From positions 1 to 64,000 of the forward strand of contig NW_005178452.1 of the NCBI RefSeq assembly GCF_000341285.1: a stretch of 64,000 nt of DNA. Reading direction: 5' to 3'. Every line of letters starts with the position of its first letter. The first letter of the stretch is position 1. The translations under genes were made by a program, and so were the position numbers. This DNA comes from Galdieria sulphuraria (taxonomy: Eukaryota > Rhodophyta > Bangiophyceae > Galdieriales > Galdieriaceae). The notes beneath the pieces were generated by a model. That model was not told the origin of the DNA. It ran no database searches and saw only the letters and a program-made list of their open reading frames with translations. Below are positions 34,385 through 45,800 of the stretch, piece after piece.

Positions 34385-35911
34385 TCAATCCAATTTGCAA
34401 TGGATTCGCTTCTTCATAGATATCCAAATGAGAAAAGCTAGCAACGACACAAAATAGATAAAGCATATCGAGGTGGTCATTAAAATAAATATATGAGGGT
34501 ATCGAACTGGAGGGTTTGCATACAACAAAATCAGATGCAACAGAAGAAATGAAGCAAAATATAATAACTTTGAAAAGGTCCATTTGAATTCGTTGACAAT
34601 TGTGCGTGGTGCAATTGTACGCAACCAGATTTGCAGAAAGCAGCATCCAACATAAGCTGGATGCAGATTTTCTCTGATAAACAATGGAAACATTGATGCA
34701 AGTCCCGTCATAGAGAAACCAAAACTTAACCAAGGAAAGTCGAAAGAGAGAAACTGAGAGATAAAAACAGGCAAAATGATTTGCTTCTCATGTACTTGAT
34801 ACGAAAATAGGTAAAAGCATAGAGGTGTAGCCGTAAAAGAAATCAAAAGGTTTGTCAAACTCGGTTGTTTCCAACTGATCACCACAAACGGTATGCACGT
34901 GCCAGCAGTAAGTAAACTGCATATGAATAGAAGAGAAGACGAACGTAGCAGTCGATGCACTTTAACGAATGGTGACAACGTACACCAGAAATTTGCTACT
35001 TTGTCTTCATACAAACCTCGCGAAACAGGGAAAATACGAACCAATGCTTGTGAAAAACTTTGCCAATTCTTCAACCAAGGCCACCAAATAACGACAAACA
35101 CTAAGATGGTTACAATGACACAATGAAGCAGCTTTCGCTTCCATTGCTGCTGTGTCTTCAACTTGGAGAGGAAGTATGTTGTAAAGCATATCGAGTAGTA
35201 GAGACTAGTTTGCTTGAAATGGATGGAACATGTATAAAATATACAAGCCAAAATAAAATTGCAGTCAAGTAGTGTAATCATTGACCACAACACTAAGGCT
35301 ATACTAACACCATTATACTGGAAGTGACCGTGGTCAACTAAGAGTAAACAAGGTTCACTTGTCGTCGTGACAAATAACCAAAGCGTTTCATTTTCTCCTT
35401 TTCTATTCAGTCTCAAACAAAGTTGAAGACATGCCGGCAACAAGAATAGAACATCACTCAAGATTACAGAAAGTCTTAAGAGACACTTGGAACTTTCGGT
35501 TTCTATTCCTCGTGAAACGTGCAACTTGACAACCTCTTGATCAAAAAGTTCTATGATCTTACCGCAAACCCAACTATAGTATGCAGATAATGGTGGATAA
35601 TCGATCCCCCAGTATTTCAGGTCATTATCTGCAGTCTGCCTATACCATTCTGCAGGAGGAAGAGACAAGGTGATTTCCATCCAGTGCCGTTGCGCCTCCA
35701 AGTCTCCATAAAGCGGAGGAGTGGCTTGTCCTTGTGATTCTATCAACGAAGCTCATATGTTTCAGAGGATCTGAATCTTACCAGAGTAAGGTGAAAGTGA
35801 AACAAGCAGCCGAAGTAAAACAACAAACCCAAAAGAAAACAAAAGCTTCTGTTTGAACGACGCATCTGACCAGCACCAGGGCACTGTTTGGAGCTGTTCT
35901 TTGTTTTCCAT
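34385..35911 (-). CDS. ALG6: dolichyl-P-Glc:Man9GlcNAc2-PP-dolichol alpha-1,3-glucosyltransferase
   Basis: ER-lumen glycosyltransferase that adds the first glucose to the N-glycan precursor. Exon 1 starts MENKEQLQTVPWCWSD and contains the first helix ending VSLSPYSG; a 44-nt intron leads into QGQATPPLYGDLEAQRHWM, with the catalytic DLEAQRHWME motif of ALG6/ALG8. The next block, WGIDYPPLSAYYSW, has the WGxDYPPL(T/S)A signature of this family. About eleven membrane segments follow, and the C-terminus ends KKRIHCKLD, a likely ER-facing tail. The short spacing to the next gene on the strand is unusual. Confidence 0.92.
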
Positions 35912-36005
35912 ATTCTCAACTTTCCAGTCAATAACGTTTATTCTTGTGATTACGACTTTAATCAACAAATGAGACAATCAGAACCAAAGAGTAACATTGC
36001 ACAAG

Positions 36006-36754
36006 TCAAACAAATCGATCCATCCGAATATGCAAAATATGCCCTTGAAACTCTTTTCCATTCATTGCTGCTATAGCTGCTTCCGCCTCTGTCTCTTTCG
36101 AAAATAATATGGTACCCATCTTCGTTACTCTTTCGTCATGCGTCTTTTTCACATCAGCTCTTATTATAGTACCGTATTTTGAAAAATAGTCCTTCAAATC
36201 TTGCCACTTAGCTGACATGGGAAGATTCCGTAAAACTATTTTTCGACGCTCCGACTTTTGAAAAGGTGTATTGTGACGCAAAGAGGAATTTTCGCGATCT
36301 TCTCGAACAAATATTGGTCTTCCATCCAAAATGGAGTCGTTCAACTTCGCTATTGCCATTTGTGCCAACTCTTCAGTTTCAAATTCAACGACACCACAAC
36401 CTGCCGAGCGTCCAAGACTGTCTAAAAAGACTTCCGCACGAATTACCGACCCTGCTTGCCGCATATGGTCTTTCAGAATTTGCCAGGGAGTACGGTAAGA
36501 GAGGTTCCCCACAAATACTCTCCTTCAGGAACACCGACGGGTTAAAGCGATCAGGAAGAAACTGCACAAATCCTACCTTCGACGATTATGCTCAGCAACG
36601 TCTTCTTCGGTCTCAGGTTCGTTATTAACGCTCTTTAACGGTTTAGGAGCATATAATCTTAAGAAACTGAACTTACAGCACTCTGTTCGTTACCTGCGTT
36701 AAGTGTCCCGTTAACTAACTCTCCTTCAATCATAATTACATCGTTGTCTGCCAT
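36006..36754 (-). CDS. two-RRM RNA-binding protein
   Basis: Three exons (start ATG 36754, with a short middle exon about 36583-36640) encode a protein with two RNA-recognition motifs. RRM1 has RNP2 RVFVGNL and RNP1 AGCGVVEFETEE; RRM2 has KIVLRNLPMS and KMGTILFSKE. The acidic N-terminal 45 residues end with an RRRR stretch. The layout is close to Gbp2/Hrb1 or hnRNP-M-type proteins that travel with mRNA, but RRM proteins are too similar to assign it by eye. An AT microsatellite lies just upstream in the probable 5' UTR. Confidence 0.8.
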
Positions 36755-36780
36755 TACTTTATTTTCGTTCAAGTTTGAGA

Positions 36781-36822
36781 TATATATATATATATATATA
36801 TATTTATGTATGTATGTATATC
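36781..36822. repeat. (TA)n microsatellite followed by (TGTA)n
   Basis: About eleven TA units then a short TATG/TGTA run, a few tens of nucleotides upstream of the RRM protein start. Confidence 0.95.
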
Positions 36823-37487
36823 TTTGAAAGTCAGCAATGCACTGAAAAAATATCCAGCACTGTTCAGGTAAACACCACCGACGAGCAGACGTTGAAAGAA
36901 ATGTTTGAATGAGTCTATCAGACAATATGAACATAGGATTCGGGTCTGGACATGACCGAAGCCTCAGAGGACTTGAAACAACTAATATGATAACATGCGG
37001 AGAAAACATATTCCTTTTATTTCTCCATAAAGGACTGTCATCATATAAACTCTGTTACGTCACTATACACTGACATTTTTGTATCCTATCTAGTTTTAGT
37101 AGAAGACTCCAAGCTGTTATTTCAAACATTCTAGAATGTCTCTATATAGAGAGAAAAGCTCTTCTCTTAGACAATTTCGAGTCTGTCGGCATACAGTTCC
37201 TATAGATGCTGAAGCACACTCTGTCGAAGCAGTTGGTTCAAGTCTATGAGTATAATGTTTATAACTTCGAAGCCAACTTACTGCAACAAACTTAATTCTC
37301 TGTGATGAAAATGCTGAAAAGAAGTAAGAATAGACGCTACAGTGTGTATCAAATCTATAAGCTCAGCTGTAATATGTAACAACGTCGAACATGAAAATGA
37401 TTCACCCTGACAAACACTCAACTAGAATATCCTGAAAAAATTCTTTACAAATAGGCCAAACTGTTAGAGCTCTTCAGAAATCCACAA
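36823..37487. other. intergenic region, no confident gene
   Basis: Longest item is a plus-strand ATG frame at 37137-37250 encoding 37 residues (MSLYREKSSSLRQFRV start), without splice support. A GGTTCAAGTCT stretch at about 37226 resembles a tRNA B box, but no matching A box or cloverleaf arms are visible. Otherwise nothing. Confidence 0.35.
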
Positions 37488-38581
37488 CTAGACACAGTTC
37501 GGACAATCGTTGCAACGTGAACAGTATCTTTCGTCGCAACCATAACAAACTGTCAAATCATTCGGACATACTACTTCTAGACAGCTATCACAGAATCCAA
37601 CACAATTAGGACAAAATACCTGAGAATCATTAGCTACTACAAACTTGCCAAAATGCTAAAATACTACTAACTCTTCGATGAATGACACACTTCAGGCTGC
37701 ATCCTTCAACTTCACGCACGCTATCATTACCACAAATATAGCTTCCACATTCGCCACAGCTATGCAATACAAAAGTTACTGTGTATTCATGGCGTAAAAC
37801 AAGGTTTTACCATTCCAAGCAGTTTGAGCAACCCTTCTTTCCGCATCCTACGCATGACAAGTTCTTATGACATTTGTCACACTGGCATCCGGTCACCCAT
37901 TCATTGATATCACAACCTGAATGAGAGTCGCATTCCTCCTCATCTTGAATCGTATCAACTTCTTTTTTGTTTGCAAATGCTAGACATTCTATTATGTTTG
38001 CTAAAAGAATCATCTCAGTGGGAACACATACGTTTGGTTGGTTCTTCAGAGTGACTAGATTCTAAAACAAACTGTTGTTTGCTCAACTCCTGCTCAATGA
38101 GTGAGGCAAGGTCAAATTCTTCTAGTCTTTTAACGCTATCCTCTTTTTGTCTAGAGAGTTTCAGAGACTCTAACTTTGGAGTAACTCCCGTGGATTTCCG
38201 TGGACTCTTTTTGAGTGAATCGTCCTCACAATTCTCTTCTTGAGGGTCAACGTTGAACTATCATAATATAAAATGATAAGCCACTCTATTTTTTAACGGC
38301 TTCAAGTATTATAACAAACCTCTTCCTTTTTTCGTTTCTGGTGGAACCCGTCAACATGTTCTTGTGTTTGATTCTCCAACTGCGAAGGAAAAACCAAGTA
38401 AGTACTATAAAAACAACAACTACAAAGAACGTACCTTTTCAAGTTCTTCTAGTTGACCCCATAACCTCTCTGATATTGATTTTCCTTCAAGTATTTGATC
38501 GTTTTGTTCTTCTGAGATGGTGAAATTTTTCTTTCTAGTCAAGGCTTCAGAACGAAAGTTACTCTGCTCCGTCACTTGCAT
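37488..38581 (-). CDS. cysteine-rich zinc-binding-like protein, orphan
   Basis: Six exons with introns of about 31-60 nt join in frame. The N-terminal half is charged and helical (coiled-coil WGQLEELEKLENQTQ, then LASLIEQELSKQQF). The C-terminal 115 residues hold about 25 cysteines in paired knuckles, for example GCQCDKCHKNLSCVGC, KKGCSNCLECCGECG, FCPNCVGFCDSCL, YGCDERYCSRCNDCPNC. The spacing suggests several stacked zinc sites of treble-clef or RING-like kind, but it does not match a RING, PHD, FYVE or LIM consensus. The start at 38581 is the first in-frame ATG of the exon; the open frame continues upstream through CAACACGGTCC, so more 5' exons are possible. Confidence 0.65.
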
Positions 38582-39709
38582 TTCAGTCGTGCTCTCGATC
38601 TCAATTTCTCTCTCCCTTGGGAGATGCTGTCCGAGTGGACCGTGTTGGGCTTTATGAGTTGGATTCACATAGAGGATGACCTTTTTTTATCTCTTACACT
38701 GGAAATCTCAACATTTCTAGTGCAAATGTTCATTTGCATGAAGCTAAAGAGAATGATATGGCAGATAGGGATTCCTTCTTTTTCTTGGATATTCTTTCTC
38801 AGTGAAAATTGTAACCTGTGTTCCGTTGAAAACCAAACAAGAAAACTTATATCTCGCATCTAAAAATGGATTAGCTCCTCTCTTCATTCGAATGCTTTCA
38901 CTGCACTATGAATATTCCTTTCACTGGAAAGATCTTCCTTATAGCGTTATGATACCACTCAGTTTTATCAAACATGCAAAAATGTTCTTGAAGGTATGCT
39001 ATTCAAGAACAGTTGCCACTTCAAAGTATTTCTGAATGCAGCGTTATAAGGAAAATCGTCTTTCATGATTGTATAGACAAGTAAGGATTTTCTACTGCCA
39101 GAACCTCTGCCAACAAAGGAAACTGTTGTGTTGTGGAAACTGCCACCTCTTTTAATAGTATAGAATGCTCTGAAAACTCACTTTGTTAGAAAATAAAATG
39201 CGTTTCAAGGCAGATGAAATTATCACAAGCTCACAAAAGTTTATTAGAATTATTTGAGTTTCAAATTTTCAACTTTTTGGCTTCTTGTAGCTACAGAAAT
39301 TAAGTTGGAAGATTAGGGTAACAATACTATATGTGAATATCGCATATATCAGAAATTTCCTTTATGAAATGTATTCACTATATCTAAGAACAATGGCAAT
39401 GTCAGATATCTTATCATCAGATAATTTGTTGATATATTATCAATATCCATAAAATCTAAAAGAAAGTTCAGCCAAATACTTCATATCAACGAAGTATCAA
39501 TGGAATAACACGAAGAAGACTCGTTTCCTACCTGCTATCTCCGAGCCTATTCTAGTTGCTCTCGAATATGATCATTTGAAAACTGCATACATTTTGTAAA
39601 CTCACTTGAGCGAAATTTTATAAATAAATCCATTGGACGTATTTCTACTTGCACAAAATATTCAAAGTAAAACTTCCGATTGGGACGCATGAATGGTTTC
39701 GATCATCAT
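38582..39709. other. AT-rich intergenic region, unresolved 5' exons possible
   Basis: About 1.1 kb. A minus-strand ATG frame near 38879 (MKRGANPFLDARYKF, about 47 codons) lies upstream of the Cys-rich gene and might be its true first exon, but I could not find splice sites with a matching phase. The region 39100-39700 shows no gene-like frame. Confidence 0.35.
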
Positions 39710-39869
39710 TTAAAATTGCTTCATGATAAATTGAATGGGAGGGGATTCCGTAGGAATCGATGAAGGTTCGGGTGAATCTTTTATTTGATTCGAAATATTT
39801 GGTACAGCTATAAATAGGAATAACAATACCAATACCACAAATTTTGTCTTGTATAATTTGTGAAACATA
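39710..39869 (-). CDS. candidate small secreted or single-pass protein
   Basis: Single ATG-to-TAA frame of 52 residues. MFHKLYKTKFVVLVLLFLFI is a basic start plus hydrophobic helix like a signal peptide or anchor, followed by a Pro/Ser-rich tail (PEPSSIPTESPPIQF). There is no family match. It is divergent from the phosphatase gene, with 21 nt between start codons, so one promoter region would serve both. Confidence 0.35.
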
Positions 39870-39890
39870 GTAGCTGAGATCGAGGGGAAA

Positions 39891-41507
39891 ATGTTCAAGA
39901 AAATTCTATTGTTGTATGTTATTATAGAGTGTGTCAAATTTCAGTGTGCTTTAGCAGCTTATAAACATGATACAGGAAGTTTATCTATTTTCCAAGAGTT
40001 TGAGCGTTATGCTAGGAGAACGGACACTTTCAGGAGGAGTCCGATCGAGCTATTTTTAAGAACTGATCCTCAAGGAGAATGGTTTAAAGAAGTTTTGAAA
40101 GATCTCAAGACGATGAATCACTGGAATTCAACCGTATCAGGAGAAATGAGTCTCTTTAGTAGTGCTCTAGTAGAAGGAACTTGGTATAATATTTCCAATA
40201 ATGGAACCTGTAACTGTTGTGACGTAAACAATCCTATGGATCCCTTTCACGTTCATCTTTCATTGACTGGTCGTCCAGGTGAAGTTGTCGTTTCATGGAA
40301 CACTGCAGAAAGACCTCCTGATGAAAAGTCCTGTGTGATGGTTTCAAATGCTACGGGTGCTCAGCTCGGGTTATTTTGCTCTTCAGACATTCGAACCTTT
40401 TCCCTGGGCTCTGGATACTCTCCTTACTTATGTTCCAACTATTCAGGCTTTGCCAGTCACGTCAAAATATCATCTTTGAAGCCAGGTGAGACGTACACGT
40501 ACACTATCTACGGTACTTCTAAAAACAAAACGTTCCCGTTCATGGCTCCGTATGGCAACACATCTTCTACAACCAGATTGGCCTTCTTTACAGATATAGG
40601 CACAAAGGGAGGTCAGCCTGTCATTGACGCACTGAAACAGAAAATGAATGACTTCGACTATATTATTCTACCAGGAGACCAGTCTTATTCTGATGGTTAC
40701 CATACTACTTTTGATGCCTATCTAACTCTATTTGAAGATGTTATTGCTTCGAAACCTTATATGGTGTCAACTGGAAACCATGAAGGACCTTGGAACTTTA
40801 CGTATGCGCGTAACAACTTCTATTGGCCTGTCAACGAAAGTGGCGCCGCTCTAGATGCCTTGTGGTACTCGATAGATGAAGGTCCAGTTCACTATATCTT
40901 TATGAACTACGAAAATTATTTCTCGTATCCACTCGGAGAATGGGAAATGACCCAACCTGCCCCTCTGAGCACTTTTCCAGGTCAACTGGAATGGCTTCAA
41001 AATGACTTGGAGAAATTTTCAAAGAGAAGAGAATCAAATCCAAACTTGTGGCTGATTATGATGGCTCATCGCCCCTTAACATGTAACATCAGTGGAAAAA
41101 GTTGCGAGGTATTTGGACCTGAGCTCGAGAAGGAAGTATTCCCATTGATGTATCAGTACAAGGCAGATATGTATTGGTGTGGCCATGTTCATGCATATGA
41201 GCGAGTTAATCCTATCGATAACGTTACCCGAACACAATGTTCTAATTGTGTCCAACAAAATGGCAGCCTATACAAACAACCTCCCTATCCTGTGCAAGTT
41301 ATGAATGGGATTGCTGGAAGAGCTGTAGCCGATAACAACTATTTTACTCCAGGCATTTCATACCCTGATTATGCTCAAGTCCGCATCGATGCTATCAACT
41401 ATCCATTTGGAGGTTACGCATTAGTCCAAGTTAATGACACGGTGTTGAACTTTACTCTTTACAACACAAGTGGAACAGTTTTGGATAGCTTCAGAATAGA
41501 GAAATGA
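39891..41507 (+). CDS. purple acid phosphatase
   Basis: Secreted or vacuolar binuclear metallophosphatase, 538 residues, single exon. A signal peptide (ILLLYVIIECVKFQCALA) opens the protein; a fibronectin-like domain around residues 110-220 (GRPGEVVVSWNT) precedes the catalytic domain. The five metal motifs are present: FFTDIG, LPGDQSYSDGY, STGNHEGP, MMAHRPL and WCGHVHAYER. Ten or so NxS/T sites fit a glycosylated extracellular enzyme. PAPs release phosphate from organic esters, and in algae they are often induced by phosphate starvation. Confidence 0.95.
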   Translation: MFKKILLLYVIIECVKFQCALAAYKHDTGSLSIFQEFERYARRTDTFRRSPIELFLRTDPQGEWFKEVLKDLKTMNHWNSTVSGEMSLFSSALVEGTWYNISNNGTCNCCDVNNPMDPFHVHLSLTGRPGEVVVSWNTAERPPDEKSCVMVSNATGAQLGLFCSSDIRTFSLGSGYSPYLCSNYSGFASHVKISSLKPGETYTYTIYGTSKNKTFPFMAPYGNTSSTTRLAFFTDIGTKGGQPVIDALKQKMNDFDYIILPGDQSYSDGYHTTFDAYLTLFEDVIASKPYMVSTGNHEGPWNFTYARNNFYWPVNESGAALDALWYSIDEGPVHYIFMNYENYFSYPLGEWEMTQPAPLSTFPGQLEWLQNDLEKFSKRRESNPNLWLIMMAHRPLTCNISGKSCEVFGPELEKEVFPLMYQYKADMYWCGHVHAYERVNPIDNVTRTQCSNCVQQNGSLYKQPPYPVQVMNGIAGRAVADNNYFTPGISYPDYAQVRIDAINYPFGGYALVQVNDTVLNFTLYNTSGTVLDSFRIEK

Positions 41508-41629
41508 GTGTGGGTCACCACCACGGGTTATATGGTCAGTATCTTTAAACAATATCAATTTGTGCAATTCTCTCCAAAAAAAAATACTCTATGTAGAAGA
41601 CACAAAGTCATCTTTGTGGCGTTATGAGC

Positions 41630-42758
41630 TTATTTATCACCGACACAAGTTTCCTTCAACGCTTCCTTCAGAATCTTGACTCTACGTCCTTCGAGCTACA
41701 ATAAGCACGACACTTTCCATGAGACTTGCATTACAATAAGAGCATGCAGACCTTACTTTCAGTAGACCCTTACTGAAGAGTCGAATTGCTTCGGGTAATG
41801 CAACTTTCTCCGCTTCAAATACTCGTCGAGACAAAGTGTCCACTGTGTCTGTTTCTAATACATCAACAGCCTTCTGCAAAATAATTGGTCCATGGTCATA
41901 TTCGTTATCGGCAAAATGAACCGTACATCCAGTTATCTTAACACCAAAGTCCAACTAAAGATAAAAGGTTCGATCAAAATTAGACCCAAAACAACCAAGA
42001 TAACCTAACCACTGCTTTATGGACATTCATTCCATAATACCCTTTGCCACAAAAGGAAGGAATTAGACTTGGATGAATATTTATGACGCGCCCTTGAAAC
42101 GAAGGAGGAATATGGAAAAAATGCAGCCAACCCGCGAGCACAATTAAAGATACACCATAAGATGCCTTATTATAGCAGTAACGCACAAACTGGAAAGTGT
42201 CTTAATTGCACTTACACAAACATCAACCAATGCTTGACTAAACTCGGTATTAGAAGGATAATTTCTGGGTGAAACAACCTGCGCAGGCACAGACCAGTTC
42301 TTTGCTATTTCCAAAGCCTTGGTTCCGTTCTTACTGGACTTTGCTACAGTCAAATTAGTAAGGAAGCAGAATTCAAATACTCACCACTACTGTCACAATC
42401 TGAGTCTCTTCCAAAGCTCCTTTCAAAAGTCCAAGTTACTGTGTTTCACAATAATAAAATTTTCAATACCTTTGTCGCAGTATCGTAGCAAATTTTCCAA
42501 GGACCTTCCACCACCAGAAACAAAAACTGCAGTCTTGACTGCCATTTGGAATCTAACCCAGTATCTCCTACTTGCAAAGAAATTGCTCGATAGGAAACCG
42601 TTTGTATTACTTCGTTTATTAGCAAAACTCCTAAGAAGTTTAATCGAAGAGCTACGGCCAACAAATTCAAAACTCTTATTGTTTGGAAGCACTTGAAGGA
42701 AAGCTAAGGAATCGTACATCCGGGTTGCAGTGTCTCTCGACGACCAGCCGATTTCCAT
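41630..42758 (-). CDS. purN: phosphoribosylglycinamide formyltransferase (PurN type)
   Basis: Third step of purine synthesis: formylates GAR with 10-formyl-THF. Six exons with five short introns join in frame: AVFVSGGGRSLENLLRYC, then KGALEETQIVTVV, KALEIAKNWSVPAQVV, VINIHPSLIPSFCGKG, GCTVHFADNEYDHGPII and LEGRRVKILKEAL. The catalytic Asn, His and Asp of PurN (in INIHPSL and DHGP) are all present. It is a separate enzyme, not the trifunctional animal GART. Roughly 70 residues rich in Arg, Ser and Phe precede the domain, which fits a plastid or mitochondrial leader; plants make purines in plastids. Two splice choices exist near 42390-42440 and I chose the pair that gives continuous family sequence. 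Confidence 0.88.
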
Positions 42759-43080
42759 TTAAAATGTTGACGCAAAGATCCGGAATATCATTACAATCAA
42801 ACAACTTGGACATGAGGAAGAATAGCAGGAATACTGTATTTTTAGGAATAGATATGAAACTGTATCACATCTGAATTGTCCATCCATCCATTTACCGTAT
42901 GAGTATATTTCTTCTATGATCTATTAAATAACCAAAAGTTCCATCAAGTAGTGCATTGTCCTTTTATACAATATAAAAGACGGAATTTCCGCTTTTTGAA
43001 AGTTTATCAAACGATTGACATTTCATTCCTCTACAGCTGACTTATTATCCACATCGTATTGACCCTATTTCCCAAAGTTC
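42759..43080. promoter_or_regulatory. shared divergent promoter region (PurN / CutA)
   Basis: 322 nt between the PurN and CutA start codons. A TATA-like stretch, TTTTATACAATATAAAAG, lies at about 42961-42978, some 100 nt before the CutA start. A 36-codon ATG frame at 42764 is probably chance. Confidence 0.4.
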
Positions 43081-43811
43081 ATGTTTTGGAGATTTTCCTT
43101 CTTGTTGGCGCAGACTCCAAAGGCAGCATACCGAGGATTGTCTTTTAGGTTTTTGAGCAGTTCTAAGTGGTTTCGGAGTAAAACTTTTTCTTTGAAATCT
43201 TCCTCAGGTCTATTTTTGAACAGTACCAGCATTGGTTGTCTTTCCTCGAAGTCTGACCATTTCAATCTATTAACGAGGCAGACTATGTCAAGTGCTGTCC
43301 ACTCTGGAAGGTTAGTAAAACTGGCAAAATTCAGTTTGTTTGTCAATATTGTCGTTACTCTATTTTTGCTTTTTCGTATTGGGTTATTTTCTTCAACTAG
43401 AATGCTTTTCTCTTCTCACTTTATTGTTTAGTTCTAATGAATACGTCGTTGTCTATTGCACGGTTCCTGACGTTGAAACAGCACGAACCATATCCAATTG
43501 GTTGGTTGAGAAGAGTTTAGCTGCCTGCGTTAATACTGTTTCCGGTGTTGAAAGTGCTTATTGGTAGATAATATAGGAGCGCGCTTTATCCTTTCCTTGC
43601 TTGCTAACAAGTTTCGTATAGGTGGGAAGGGAAGGTAGAAAGAGATCAAGAACTATTGCTCATCATCAAAACAAGGAGTGAATTAGTCTCAACTGTCGCT
43701 AACGAAATAAGAACCAAACATCCGTATGATTTGCCAGAAGTAATCAGTTTGCCTATTCAAGGAGGTTTACAAGGTAGTTTAAGACAAAAAGTTCACTCTT
43801 CTTGTGAATAA
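43081..43811 (+). CDS. CUTA: CutA1 divalent-ion tolerance protein with organelle leader
   Basis: Trimeric CutA family protein. Three exons: 43081-43307, 43432-43565 and about 43621-43811, with a 124-nt first intron, longer than most here. The domain shows VVVYCTVPDVETARTISNWL, LAACVNTVSGVESAYWWEGK and ELLLIIKTRSELV, then HPYDLPEVISLPIQGG, the classic CutA end. About 75 residues before it are rich in Ser, Lys and Phe with few acidic residues: a plastid or mitochondrial transit peptide, as in plant CutA. The proposed role is copper/metal tolerance or protein assembly; the biochemical function is unsettled in the family. Confidence 0.93.
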
Positions 43812-43953
43812 CTCCAAGTACAGAGTATCTTCAGTGGATTGGTTCCTCTACTGAGCAACCTAAAAAGGCAAATAAAACTTGAATCCTTCCAACTTGAGTT
43901 TATTATGCAGATAATACAAGTGTCTAGTAGTAGATTCAGCCTATAATCCTATC

Positions 43954-45411
43954 CTATTCAGATAGAGAACTATCGCTTTCATTGCTGCTATCTCTTCCTG
44001 AAGAGTCTTCTCCTGAACTCGTTGACTTCTTCGAGGAAGAATGTCTCCCTGAGTGACGACTTTTCTTATGCTTTTTATGTTTCTTTTTCTTATCGCTCTT
44101 TTTCTTCTTCGGTTTGTCTTCTTTCAAGTCATTTTCGTGAGTTTTCTCTGGTTGGGGAGTCGTTGGCTCTTCTTTCTGTGTTTCTACTGGAACTTGCTCT
44201 GTTATACGATTCAACGAAGCAAAATCAGGCTGAATCTGAAACCAGTTCTTAGGAGTATTTTCATTAGGCTTTCCATGCTTGTCTAGTTGACCAGCAGCAA
44301 TAAGTTGTTTCTTTTTGCTAGCAACTGGACCCAATCCCCATCGCCTTGGATATGTGTCTCTTTCCATAATCACTCTCTTTATACGAGCAATAACACCGTG
44401 ATCAACTGTGGCCATAACCGCACTAGTCATTTCTGCAATGCCAAGAGCAATAGCTTCGCCTTTCGTAGTCATGATAACTATTTCCTCACCCACTTCAATA
44501 CCTGATTCGAATCGTAAAAGACCTGGAATCATAACCTTGGCTCCATAGCAAATGGCGTTCACCGCAGAGTCCTTGACCACTACTCTCTTGTAACCAACTA
44601 AAAGAGCTTCTAGAGGCATAATTACTCTACGCAAATAGCTTTCATCACCGCAAGTTTCGTACAACCATTGAGCGTCTAAGACATCGTGCATGGTAACAAG
44701 ACCAGAATTTTCTCCCATTGCTCCTGAACGAACTCTACGAAGTTCTTGCATATGTGCCCCAACACCTAATAACAGACCAAGGTGCACACACAAAGTACGA
44801 ACATAAGTTCCAGCTTCACAACGAATCCAGAATACTGCCAAGTGCCTGGAGTCATCAAATTCTAACAGTTTACTTTCATATATGGTCCGTATTCGAAGTT
44901 GCCTTTTCACAGCAGATATAAGAGGAGGTCTCTGAAATACTGCACCAGTCAACCTATCAACTGCTCTGGCCAACTTGGCTTCTCCACCTTCTCCAAGTGA
45001 ATCGTGAAGTCGAAGTACAGTGACATATTCCTTTCCTGCACTCTGCTGTGACTTGACAAGTCTTGTTGCGCGATCAATACAGACGATCAGGCAACCTGTG
45101 ACCTTTGGGTCCAAAGTTCCAGAATGCCCAGTTTTTTCCACTTTAAGTATTCTTTTTACCCAAGCAACCACTTCATGTGAAGAAGGGTTACCAGGTTTAT
45201 CCAAATTGATAACCCCATATCTAATATATTCCTTTAAAGGTCTCTTCAAAGGGCTATTACCAAACGGTAAGGGAGTGTAATGACTGGTCCGCACGTTCAA
45301 CTTATCAAAGTTTTTCAAAAGCAGCGGCCAGCTTGTCGTGTCAAGTTCGTGAGATCTCTTCTCCGGCTTTATTTGAAAGTCTTCTCTACGTTGTATCTCA
45401 CTGAGTGACAT
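43954..45411 (-). CDS. CBF5: dyskerin/Cbf5 H/ACA pseudouridine synthase
   Basis: Catalytic subunit of H/ACA RNPs that isomerises uridines in rRNA and snRNA in the nucleolus. Single exon, 485 residues. Markers: DKC-like N-terminal [20 protein letters not shown], the catalytic Asp motif [48 protein letters not shown] and a PUA domain around residues 290-365. The tail is a long Lys/Ser/Asp-rich run ([19 protein letters not shown]), typical of nucleolar dyskerin. The start at 45411 gives [17 protein letters not shown], which matches the family, so I do not extend it upstream. Confidence 0.96.
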   Translation of the reverse strand: MSLSEIQRREDFQIKPEKRSHELDTTSWPLLLKNFDKLNVRTSHYTPLPFGNSPLKRPLKEYIRYGVINLDKPGNPSSHEVVAWVKRILKVEKTGHSGTLDPKVTGCLIVCIDRATRLVKSQQSAGKEYVTVLRLHDSLGEGGEAKLARAVDRLTGAVFQRPPLISAVKRQLRIRTIYESKLLEFDDSRHLAVFWIRCEAGTYVRTLCVHLGLLLGVGAHMQELRRVRSGAMGENSGLVTMHDVLDAQWLYETCGDESYLRRVIMPLEALLVGYKRVVVKDSAVNAICYGAKVMIPGLLRFESGIEVGEEIVIMTTKGEAIALGIAEMTSAVMATVDHGVIARIKRVIMERDTYPRRWGLGPVASKKKQLIAAGQLDKHGKPNENTPKNWFQIQPDFASLNRITEQVPVETQKEEPTTPQPEKTHENDLKEDKPKKKKSDKKKKHKKHKKSRHSGRHSSSKKSTSSGEDSSGRDSSNESDSSLSE

Positions 45412-45800
45412 TACTTGCTCTGATGATTCGAGTGTCCCTAAAAGAGAAGCCCAGTCACTTAGTCACTTGGCCGTCCGTGCCAAAGCCAAATTGATCAAAT
45501 GCTTTCAAAAGTGCAACTTGAATTCTTTTTAGAAGCCAACTCCGATACAGTATAATAAAGTAAGAAAACAAGAATTTCAACACCAAACTTCAAGGGCCGC
45601 CAAGTTATGCTTTGCTTACCTCGAATATTGATGATGATCAACCTAAGAAGATGTGAAGACACTCTTTCAAGATACATATATAAGCAATGATCGATTGATT
45701 ATTTATTCTGGACGTTGTCGCTTTCCATGCCTTTGAGCTGTGGCTACAGTGATAGCGGACTGTTTTAAGAACAACAGTTATTCCTCCTATTGTAGATTGA
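45412..45800. other. divergent promoter region with one weak spliced ORF
   Basis: About 390 nt between dyskerin and the DUF2103-like gene. On the minus strand an ATG at 45677 opens a hydrophobic frame with a good donor (GAG|GTAAGC); a possible acceptor leads to a short end VALLKAFDQFGFGTDGQ. The intron would be about 100 nt and the product only some 39 residues. I record it as a weak possibility only. Confidence 0.25.

Noticed and set aside
37220-37240. tRNA-like B-box (GGTTCAAGTCT)
   Set aside because: No A box at the right distance and no arms that pair into a cloverleaf.
42764-42874. 36-codon plus-strand ATG frame next to the PurN start
   Set aside because: No motif, no splice continuation; more likely part of the divergent promoter region.
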